From assembly GCF_004803465.1 (NCBI RefSeq), contig NZ_SRSF01000011.1:44169-108168 (forward strand): a stretch of 64,000 nt of DNA, read 5' to 3'. The stretch is from Neolewinella litorea (lineage in GTDB: Bacteria > Bacteroidota > Bacteroidia > Chitinophagales > Saprospiraceae). This document shows positions 26,889 to 33,321 of this stretch, piece after piece. The translations under genes and the position numbers were made by a program. Within the stretch, counting starts at the first letter, position 1. Every line of letters starts with the position of its first letter. The notes beneath the pieces are model-generated. The model did not search any database, was not told where the DNA came from, and was given only the letters and a program-made list of their open reading frames with translations.

Positions 26889-27095
26889 CTAACAGCAGTT
26901 CCGGTCCTCCTGGACGGGCGGACACGCCACCGTTCCGTAGCTGCAGAAGACGCAGCAATCTCCCGGCTTTGGCTTCAGCAGCGTGTGGCAGCTATCACAC
27001 TCGTAGAAATACTGACAGGCGTCCGTTGGCATTTCTTCCTCCTGCTGGTGCCCGCAGACCGGACAGGTAATGATGGACCGGGTGACTACTTCCAT
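26889..27095 (-). CDS. GDCCVxC-domain small zinc-type protein
   Basis: Predicted 68 residues with 11 cysteines: ITCPVCGHQQ, YECDSCHTLLKPKPGDCCVFCSYG and a terminal NCC. This is the GDCCVxC family, small proteins of unknown role that in some organisms are selenoproteins (Sec in place of one Cys) and often sit near mercury or heavy-metal genes. Here all positions are ordinary Cys codons and no metal genes are close. CPVC plus CDSC suggest a zinc site. It is about 60 bases downstream of the hydrolase gene. Confidence 0.8.
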   Translation of the reverse strand: MEVVTRSIITCPVCGHQQEEEMPTDACQYFYECDSCHTLLKPKPGDCCVFCSYGTVACPPVQEDRNCC

Positions 27096-27152
27096 CTTTT
27101 CAGTTTTGTCTTGTACCCGTAAAGGCGGTCGCAGCGCAAAGGGTTCTCCCCT

Positions 27153-28055
27153 TCACCGCCGCAGGCCATCCAGAAAGGCGAAAATCTCCGCGTAGGCGGC
27201 TGCGAGTTCCTCGTCCGTAGGACTGTGCTTGCCCTGCGGGACGAAGCGCAGCACGTCCCTGCCGGCCCGGAATTTACCCGTGAAGGCCTGGAAGGTATCC
27301 GGCGGAATCTGGTCGTCCAGTCCACCGTGCCAGAGGAAGACCGGGGGGTCGCGGCGGTCGAAGTAGTTGACCGGCTCGTAGATAGCCACCGCTTCGGGGT
27401 CGGCGTAGCCTTCACCGGAGAACAGGGCTTTTCCGGCCGCGCTGAACAGTTCGTATTCGTGGTCAACGAAGATCCGCTCGATGACGTCCAGCTGGTCCAC
27501 CGGCCCGGAAAAGTTGATGATGCCGACAATACGGGTGCCCGGGTCCAGCCGGTCGGGATAGGAAGGGTCGTTCCAGGACAGTCCCACGTTGGTGGCGATC
27601 TGGGCTCCGGCGGAGAATCCGGTCACGATCACCCGATCGAGTTCCAGCGAATAGGCATCAGCTTGGTTCTGGAGGAAGTTCAGGGCGAGGGGCAGATCGC
27701 TCGTCGCGGTGGCGATGCCGCGTTTCAGGCGGTAGTTCAGGTTGACGACGTTGAGCCCCTTGCGCAGGTAGGGCTCGATGTACTTTTCCTCCTTGGCCTT
27801 GTCGCTCAGGTAATACGCCCCGCCGTGCAGGAATACGATGGTGTAATTGTGCTTCCCGTAGGAAGCTGCGGTTTCGGAAAGGTAGATGTCCATCACCTGC
27901 TCGGGATCCGATCCGTAGGCGACGTTACGGTAGACGGTGTAGGATGCTTCGATCTGGCTTGCGGATTGGTCGGGCAAGGAAGCCAGGCGCGTCGCGCAGG
28001 AAGAAAGGAGGATGACGGCGGCGACCATCCAGCAAGGTATTCCGTAGTGCATCAT
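27153..28055 (-). CDS. Lipoprotein alpha/beta hydrolase (esterase/lipase type)
   Basis: Predicted 300 residues. Lipoprotein signal ending LLSSC; the second Met is an equally good start. The alpha/beta hydrolase fold shows the oxyanion motif FLHGGAYYLSDK, nucleophile motif VTGFSAGAQIA, acid site LWHGGLDDQIPPDTF and catalytic His in VPQGKHSPT. This is the hormone-sensitive-lipase/carboxylesterase (BD-FAE-like) pattern. It would be anchored in the envelope and cleave ester bonds, perhaps acyl or feruloyl groups from glycans; the substrate is not known. It lies 36 bases after the Trm112-like gene, so it could be the last-but-one gene of that operon. Confidence 0.85.
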   Translation of the reverse strand: MMHYGIPCWMVAAVILLSSCATRLASLPDQSASQIEASYTVYRNVAYGSDPEQVMDIYLSETAASYGKHNYTIVFLHGGAYYLSDKAKEEKYIEPYLRKGLNVVNLNYRLKRGIATATSDLPLALNFLQNQADAYSLELDRVIVTGFSAGAQIATNVGLSWNDPSYPDRLDPGTRIVGIINFSGPVDQLDVIERIFVDHEYELFSAAGKALFSGEGYADPEAVAIYEPVNYFDRRDPPVFLWHGGLDDQIPPDTFQAFTGKFRAGRDVLRFVPQGKHSPTDEELAAAYAEIFAFLDGLRR

Positions 28056-28091
28056 TACCCGTTTACCCTAAAGCTAGGGGATGTGAGGCAC

Positions 28092-28379
28092 TCAGCCCAG
28101 CAGTTTCTGCTCGCTCCCCGCCTCCAGCACGAAGGACGGGCTGTGAGCGTCCACCTTCAGTCCCCAGCGCTCCAGGATGGGCAGTTCCAGTTGCCGTTCC
28201 CGGTATTCGTCCGGCGACATGATCGGGATACTGTATATGATGGGGTAATAGCGCCGACAGGCCGGACAGATCAGCAGCCCCTCCAGGATATCGCCGTTTT
28301 CATTTTCCCGGAAGATGTGGGCGTGCAGGTCGCCCTTGTCGAAGGGGCAGCATAGCTTGTTCAAGAGGTCCTTCTGCAT
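28092..28379 (-). CDS. Trm112-like zinc protein
   Basis: Predicted 95 residues. LLNKLCCPFDKGDL at the N-terminus and LLICPACRRYYPIIYSIPIM in the middle match the Trm112 family, small zinc-ribbon partners. In eukaryotes and archaea Trm112 binds and stabilises several class I methyltransferases. The first metal pair is unusual: the expected CPxC reads CCPFD, so one ligand may be shifted or missing. The C-terminal 40 residues extend beyond the usual bacterial length. It follows the ThiE-like gene by 4 bases in a run that begins with a class I methyltransferase, a natural candidate partner. Confidence 0.8.
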   Translation of the reverse strand: MQKDLLNKLCCPFDKGDLHAHIFRENENGDILEGLLICPACRRYYPIIYSIPIMSPDEYRERQLELPILERWGLKVDAHSPSFVLEAGSEQKLLG

Positions 28380-28383
28380 GGGT

Positions 28384-29025
28384 TTATGGTTTTAACTTTT
28401 GTAATGCCAGGTGGTAAGCGTTCACCGCCGCGGCCGGGTCCGCCGCGTCCAGGATGCCCGAGATCACCGCCACCCCGTCGAAGTCCAGCCCCGCCAGCCG
28501 CGACAGGTTACCGGGCCGGATGCCGCCCGACACGAAGATGGCCACGTCGGTGACGGTCCGGGCCGCCCGGATGTTTTCGGGGCGGACGATCTCGCAACTC
28601 CCCACAGAGGAGGAAGGGAATACCGCGCAGAAACTGATGTAGTCCGCGCCCAGCTCCCCCGCCCGTTTTATTTTTACCGGGTCGTTGCCGACCGTCACCC
28701 CGATAATTTTTCCGCCCAAGGCCGTGCGGATCGTAGCCAGGTCCGCGGGGATTTCGTCAAAGTGTACTCCTTGCAATTCCGCCTCAAGGGCCAGCGCCCA
28801 GTCTTCGTGCATGAGCACCGGCACCCCGTACTCGCCGCAGCGGGCGGCAACCTCCCCGAGGAAGTCGAGCTGTTGCTTCCGCGAGATCCCTTCCGTCCAG
28901 TGGTCCCACACTTGCACCAGGCCCAGTCCGCCCTCCAGGGCCCGGGCCAGCTGGCGGAGCAGTTCCGGCCAATCCCTTTTGGGATCGACTACCAGGTAGA
29001 CGCCGTGGGGTCGTTTCATTTCCAT
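28384..29025 (-). CDS. ThiE-like thiamine phosphate synthase homologue
   Basis: Predicted 213-residue TIM barrel of the thiamine phosphate synthase/TenI type: GVYLVVDPKRDW, GGLGLVQVWD, VPVLMHEDWALALEAELQGVHF, IIGVTVGNDPVKIKRAGELGADYISFCAVFPSS, and SGGIRPGNLSRLAGLDFDGVAVISGIL. In ThiE the enzyme joins hydroxyethylthiazole phosphate to HMP pyrophosphate. Here the usual LR.K strand after the first beta strand reads LVQVWDHW, so substrate use may differ from ThiE. No other thiamine genes are in the window and no TPP riboswitch is seen. It overlaps the AIR-synthase-like gene by 10 bases. Confidence 0.75.
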   Translation of the reverse strand: MEMKRPHGVYLVVDPKRDWPELLRQLARALEGGLGLVQVWDHWTEGISRKQQLDFLGEVAARCGEYGVPVLMHEDWALALEAELQGVHFDEIPADLATIRTALGGKIIGVTVGNDPVKIKRAGELGADYISFCAVFPSSSVGSCEIVRPENIRAARTVTDVAIFVSGGIRPGNLSRLAGLDFDGVAVISGILDAADPAAAVNAYHLALQKLKP

Positions 29026-30077
29026 CCCGCTGCGTACGCCTGGTAAAATGCCGCCCAGTAGGGGTCCTTGCCGTCGAAGGCGAACGCTTTCCGGCGACCG
29101 TTGGCAAGGAGCGTTTTGTCTGCCGCTTCGGTAAAGTGGCCCACCGCGGTTGCCGGAATCCCCGCCGCAGCCAGGGCGTTCCCCAGGGCAGCTTCCGCCG
29201 CGGGGGCCACGGCGATGAGCATGGAACCCGCGCCCACGGCAAACAAGGGATCGATGCCGAACACTTCGGCCACGGCCCGCGCTTCCGGCTCCACCGGGAT
29301 CAGTGCCGGGTTAACCGCAAACCCCAATCCTGCAGCCTGCGCCATTTCGTCCAGGGCCCCCAGCACCCCGCCTTCGGTGACGTCGTGCATACCGTGCAGG
29401 TCCAGGTTGGCCGTCAGGGTGGCCGCGGCGATCCTGCTTTCCTCCAGCACCGACAGCTTCCAAAAGTTCTCAGCGGCCTTTTGCTGTACCTCTACGCCGG
29501 CCCGGTCCTTCACCGTTTCCGGAAAGGCCATCGCCAGCAGGGCGGTGGAGGAGAGGGCGGCCGATTTGGTGACCACGATGGCGTCCCCCGCCCGGGCACC
29601 GTTGCTGGTCAGGATGCTGTCGCGCGGAGCGGTCAGGAACATGGTGCCGCCACCGGCGAGGGTCGACTCCTGGTCGCCGGACTGCCCGGTGTGCCCGCCC
29701 GTAATGGCAATGCCGTGGGCTTTGCACAGGCGGTCCACGAAGCCCCAGTACGCGTTGAAGTCCGTCCGCGACAGGCGCGCGGGCAGGTTCAGGACGAACT
29801 GGGCGTACTGCGGCGGAAAGCCCGTGGTGCTCATGTCGTTAGCCAGCAGGTGGACCGACAACCAGGCGGAGACCTCCAGTCCCAGCGAAGGAATCAGCGA
29901 AAGCGGATCGCTCGATACCGCCAGGGCCAGGCCGTTGCCCAGGTCGATCACGCTGGTGTCCACGCCAAAGGAAGGCCCCTGGATCACCTCCGGTCTTGGG
30001 GCGCCGCAGCGGGGCAGCAGGTCTTCCTTGAAAACCCGCGCGCTCACCTTCCCGGTTTGGTCCTCAAAGGCTCCCAT
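29016..30077 (-). CDS. AIR synthase-like ATP-binding protein (ThiL/HypE/SelD superfamily)
   Basis: Predicted 353 residues. The start MGAFEDQTGKVSARVFK is chosen because it gives a one-base overlap (TGATG) with the methyltransferase stop. FGVDTSVIDLGNGLALAVSSDPLSL is the N-terminal metal/ATP segment; WLSVHLLANDMSTTGFPPQYAQFVLNLP, ITGGHTGQ and HGMHDVTEGGVLGALDEMA are characteristic of the AIR synthase-related superfamily, nearest HypE in arrangement. HypE, ThiL, PurM and SelD all phosphorylate or activate a carbonyl/phosphate with ATP. No hydrogenase genes are near and the HypE C-terminal PRIC tail is absent, so this is not HypE itself. With the ThiE-like neighbour, a thiamine-related or novel small-molecule role is possible. 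Confidence 0.75.
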   Translation of the reverse strand: MGAFEDQTGKVSARVFKEDLLPRCGAPRPEVIQGPSFGVDTSVIDLGNGLALAVSSDPLSLIPSLGLEVSAWLSVHLLANDMSTTGFPPQYAQFVLNLPARLSRTDFNAYWGFVDRLCKAHGIAITGGHTGQSGDQESTLAGGGTMFLTAPRDSILTSNGARAGDAIVVTKSAALSSTALLAMAFPETVKDRAGVEVQQKAAENFWKLSVLEESRIAAATLTANLDLHGMHDVTEGGVLGALDEMAQAAGLGFAVNPALIPVEPEARAVAEVFGIDPLFAVGAGSMLIAVAPAAEAALGNALAAAGIPATAVGHFTEAADKTLLANGRRKAFAFDGKDPYWAAFYQAYAAGWK

Positions 30078-30805
30078 CAGACGTCGTTCAGTTTCACGTG
30101 CAAGCCGAAGAAGTCGCCGTAGGGCACCCGCCACTGCTGGGTGGGGAACCACTTGGGCAGCCCCGTGGCGTTCCAGCTGATGGTGTAGTCCCGGTCGGGC
30201 AGGGCCTCACGGATGAGGGCCTGCAACGTCTTCGGGGTGTAGAAGGTGGCCGTCACGTAGTAGTTGTTCCGGCCGATGGCCTGCTGCACCTTGCGCCGGA
30301 TCAGCTTGGGGGTGTTGCGGTTCATCATCCCGAAGACAATCCCGTACTTGCCCACCCGCACCGCCTCCCGGATCACCTGTACGGGATTCTGATAGTACTC
30401 AAAGGTGGTCACGAAGGCCAGGGCGTCAAAGGTGTGGTCCTTGAAGGGCATGTGGTGGGAATCGGCCATCACCAGGTCGCCGCCGAAGAGCTGCCGCCCC
30501 TGGGCCAACATGAAGGGGGAGATGTCGCCCCCCGTGGCCTCGATGCCGATCTCGTGCCACCAGCGGGTAAAGCGGGTGGTGCCACAGCCGAACTCCAGCA
30601 GGGTTTTCACCCGGGCATCCTTCTTGATCAGTTGCTCCAGGGTGCGCTTCTGCCATACCTCCTGCCGCTTGTAGGGGCCTTCGTAGTACTGCTCGTAGCG
30701 GTCGGTGTCGTCGCGGTTGAAGAACCATTCCTTCCTGCCCTGCCAATTGCGCAGCTCACTCCCGGGGGTCAGTTCGAAGGTTGGTCTGTCCGTAATCTCT
30801 TTCAT
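30077..30805 (-). CDS. Class I SAM methyltransferase heading the AIRS/ThiE/Trm112 operon
   Basis: Predicted 242 residues. Motif I LLEFGCGTTRFTRWW, acidic loop GGDISPFML, motif post-I DLVMADSHHMPFKDHTFDALAFVTTFEYY and ALRE-type strand VGKYGIVFGMMNRN match methyltransferase_11. Residues 1-60 (WFFNRDDTDRYEQYYEGPYKRQEVWQ) form a conserved-looking N-terminal cap. It is the first gene of a run in which each following gene overlaps or nearly touches the previous one. The last members include a Trm112-like protein, the known activator of such methyltransferases. The substrate is unknown. Confidence 0.82.
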   Translation of the reverse strand: MKEITDRPTFELTPGSELRNWQGRKEWFFNRDDTDRYEQYYEGPYKRQEVWQKRTLEQLIKKDARVKTLLEFGCGTTRFTRWWHEIGIEATGGDISPFMLAQGRQLFGGDLVMADSHHMPFKDHTFDALAFVTTFEYYQNPVQVIREAVRVGKYGIVFGMMNRNTPKLIRRKVQQAIGRNNYYVTATFYTPKTLQALIREALPDRDYTISWNATGLPKWFPTQQWRVPYGDFFGLHVKLNDV

Positions 30806-30913
30806 CGGGTCCGGTTGCTTGGGGTGGTCAAATTACGAAAGGTCGAATATAAGGGCGCGGCGCGCAGGTGCCGGGGAAAGGGCGAATCCAGCCGGAGGCG
30901 GATTTACGATCCG

Positions 30914-31390
30914 CTATCCCTCCCCCAGCGGGCTCATCACGTCGACGACGTTTTTCCAGGAGCCGTCCGCCTGCTTTTTCCAGATCGTCACCGACCGGAA
31001 TTCCTGTACCACAGGACTGCCCGTGGAATCCGCCATGGTCATTCGGGAATCCTCAATCAGGTACCCCATGTCCCCACTCTCCGATATTTTGGCGCTGACG
31101 GGCTCCCAGCTAATGCTGAAATTCGGATCCGCGAAGGAGCCCTCTATCATGCCACGGATGGCCTCCCGCCCCTGCATATCGGGCTGACCGGCGGTAATAA
31201 CCAGCGCGTCTTCGGCCCAGAATTCCAGCGTTTTTTCTACGTCCCGGGCCTGGGCGGCGTTCGACCAGTCGCGACTGGCCTGCATCAACTGCTCGGCTTC
31301 AGCGTCCCGGTCCACGGAGTCGTTGTCGCACCCCACGATCATCAGGCAACCTGCAAATAACAAGAGCTGGAGAAAGGATGAATGTCTCAT
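30914..31390 (-). CDS. DUF4440/NTF2-like lipoprotein
   Basis: Predicted 158 residues from MRHSSFLQLLLFAGCLMIVGCDND, a lipoprotein signal with lipobox IVGC. The domain is NTF2-like of the DUF4440 kind: QLMQASRDWSNAAQARDVEKTLEFWAEDALVI, GREAIRGMIEG, MGYLIEDSRM and EFRSVTIWKKQADGSWKNVVDV, which is the family signature. Such proteins are ketosteroid-isomerase-like binding or catalytic domains; no specific substrate can be given. It stands alone, with about 110 bases to the methyltransferase start downstream. Confidence 0.8.
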   Translation of the reverse strand: MRHSSFLQLLLFAGCLMIVGCDNDSVDRDAEAEQLMQASRDWSNAAQARDVEKTLEFWAEDALVITAGQPDMQGREAIRGMIEGSFADPNFSISWEPVSAKISESGDMGYLIEDSRMTMADSTGSPVVQEFRSVTIWKKQADGSWKNVVDVMSPLGEG

Positions 31391-31622
31391 AGCAAGCACT
31401 ATTTAAAGTAACCTGCCATAAAATACGGGAAGGATTGGATGCACTGCAAGGGCTACCTGCGGATCGGACGCTGAGCAATAATCCTGTTCCGGGGCAACGC
31501 TTTGGGGAAGCGTAAACTAGCGTAAATCGATTCGGGTAACGCTCACCACCTATACATGCCCGTTCATCGGGTCAATTATAAGGGGCGACGATTGCTGGCC
31601 GGTTCGCCTGCCCGGGCTTTGC

Positions 31623-32210
31623 CTATTCCTTCCGCAGCCACCCGACGATGCGGTCGTTGCCGATGGACCAGGTTCCGTTCGCGTGATTGAGGGAATAGGT
31701 TTCCCGCGAGTTTCCCAACGGACCGGGGTTCTGCTGAATGATCTCTATTTCGTCGTCGGCCACGGCGGAAACGATGGCCACGTGGCCGTATTTGTTAAAG
31801 GCGGTGCCGGCAAAGACCAGCAGATCATCCACTTGCGGTTGGCGCCGGCTGGGATTGGTGTACTGCGTGAGGTTTCTGCGCTTGTTGGGGCTGCCGTCGG
31901 CCACCGCGGGGTCAAAGAAGTCCCGGGCGTGACCGTAACTGTCGGGCATGCGGTGATCGAGGTGCTCGTAATAATATCGCTTGACGAACTCTACGCATTG
32001 GTACTTCAGTCCCAAATTGTATCCGTCCGGGGTGGTGTTGCGGCCCGTTACAGTGCCTACGGCCCCGTTGTAGTAGACCCCTACCCCATTCAGTTGGTCG
32101 ATCTCCTGTCCGACTTCCCGCCCCGGGGCTACGTCGACCATCTTGACCGCCCAGAGTGCGGCAACCCCTGCCACCAGCAGGCCGAAAAGGAGAAGTAGGA
32201 TACGTTTCAT
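31623..32210 (-). CDS. CHAP-domain amidase/peptidase, membrane-anchored
   Basis: Predicted 195 residues. One N-terminal hydrophobic segment (ILLLLFGLLVAGVAALWAV) acts as a signal anchor. The rest is a CHAP domain: GLKYQCVEFVKRYYYEHLD holds the catalytic Cys, NKYGHVAIVSAV the catalytic His, and EIEIIQQNPG the third polar residue. CHAP enzymes are papain-like (NlpC/P60-related) and cleave peptidoglycan stem peptides or glutathionylspermidine. The N-terminus faces the periplasm by this topology, which suits cell-wall turnover; the exact bond cut is unknown. Confidence 0.85.
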   Translation of the reverse strand: MKRILLLLFGLLVAGVAALWAVKMVDVAPGREVGQEIDQLNGVGVYYNGAVGTVTGRNTTPDGYNLGLKYQCVEFVKRYYYEHLDHRMPDSYGHARDFFDPAVADGSPNKRRNLTQYTNPSRRQPQVDDLLVFAGTAFNKYGHVAIVSAVADDEIEIIQQNPGPLGNSRETYSLNHANGTWSIGNDRIVGWLRKE

Positions 32211-32283
32211 TTTCTCTTGCTTCGGTGGAAGTTAGGGCGTGACGGGGAAACCATCATTCCGGGTATGCCTGGCGAACTACCAG

Positions 32284-32751
32284 TCAGGACCTTTGACCCA
32301 CCGGGCCCCGCCGTTTTCTTTCCGCGCCGGCGGCGGCAAATGCCGCCCCGACCGAGACAGCGACGTATATCATGCAAAGGGCCAGGAAGCCGGCCGGATC
32401 GTCATCAGGGTGGTGTGCTACTTTGATGTAGAGTCCGGCTGCACCGACCAAAAATGCCGACAGGATGGCGCAGTAGCGGATGATCCTCAGGGCCCGCCGC
32501 GACTTCCGAGACGGCCATTCATCCCGCCGCAGGTACCCCAGCAACCGGAATACCTGGTACAGTCCGGTGAAAAAGGTGGCAGAAGCCGCGTAGCCGTAGA
32601 GAATGAAGGGGTCCAGATATATAGCGGGAAGGTTCAGGTTAGCGGCCCGCCCTTCCAGCAGGGGGAACCAGGCCAGGGCCACTATGGCCGCGACCCCGGT
32701 CAGGACGATGGCCATTTGCATCAAGCCTATGAAGATACTTTTCGCCGTCAT
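32284..32751 (-). CDS. DUF2975-like four-helix membrane protein
   Basis: Predicted 155 residues with four hydrophobic segments (about 8-28, 48-68, 88-108, 120-142), matching the DUF2975 layout. LPAIYLDPFILYGYAASATFFTGLYQVFRLLGYLRR and RRALRIIRYCAILSAFLV resemble that family. DUF2975 genes usually pair with a small XRE regulator; no such gene is adjacent here. Role unknown. Family assignment is by length and layout, so moderate. Confidence 0.6.
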   Translation of the reverse strand: MTAKSIFIGLMQMAIVLTGVAAIVALAWFPLLEGRAANLNLPAIYLDPFILYGYAASATFFTGLYQVFRLLGYLRRDEWPSRKSRRALRIIRYCAILSAFLVGAAGLYIKVAHHPDDDPAGFLALCMIYVAVSVGAAFAAAGAERKRRGPVGQRS

Positions 32752-32784
32752 GGTATTAGATTCAATTACCGGCTGGGCCGCTAG

Positions 32785-33321
32785 GGATTCACGACAATCA
32801 AGTTAGGGGAAAACTGCCATCCGGCGCATGGTATTTCCCCGCCAAGTCGGTGGCTATGCCCCCCTACCCAAAAACCGTATCTCTCTGTGGTCAAGGATAT
32901 CCCACTTTTCCGCCTCGACCAGGCAAGTCAGGGACTCCAGATAGTTGATAGATTAGGTGATGGCCTCAAGGCAACTAATTTGGTCGAAACCTAACATCAC
33001 CCGGTCAAGTAGCTGTAAGCCTATCCCTCAATCCAACCAGATTATAGTAGTACCGCCCCTGCTTTGGTTTGCTCTCCGAAGTAGCTCCAACGGGCGAACA
33101 GCATCGTTACCCCGGGCCGCGAAATCCTGGTCCAGGCCGATTCAAGCACGCCGGCGGCCGAACTTTTACCTGGGAGTGGTCGGAGCTTAGGGAAAGCGCG
33201 CACAAGTACACGATAAGAATGGGCACGCGATTACCCGCAATTGAAAATTAGCGGGTCTCAAATGAGGATTACCGAACGGGGTCGTCTTCTTGGCTACTTC
33301 ATCCAAAACCATTGGAATACA
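32785..33321. other. Gene-poor gap
   Basis: About 540 bases with no convincing reading frame on either strand. Composition shifts from GC-rich to AT-rich towards the HAD gene. A 60-base stretch near 33090-33180 is GC-rich like the core genome and may be a gene fragment, but I cannot name it. Confidence 0.4.

Larger units (their letters stand above)
4141..30874. repeat. Dispersed 20-nt intergenic GC-rich motif, at least nine copies
   Basis: The motif GGCGCGGACGCGGGTGCCGG and close variants occur at 8101-8121 (plus), 25084-25104 (minus, one mismatch to 8101), 10173-10192 (minus), 26863-26884 (plus), 30853-30874 (plus), 17498-17518 (minus, weaker), 17555-17577 (plus variant), 4190-4207 (minus; 18 of 18 bases shared with the 17555 copy) and 4141-4161 (plus, weaker). 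All copies lie between genes and three share a following AAAG. Role unknown. Confidence 0.55.

Noticed and set aside
28384..29025. Thiamine operon with TPP riboswitch
   Set aside because: No riboswitch conserved sequence was seen upstream and no other thiamine genes are present.
29016..30077. HypE of hydrogenase maturation
   Set aside because: No hydrogenase genes nearby and the PRIC-type C-terminus is missing.
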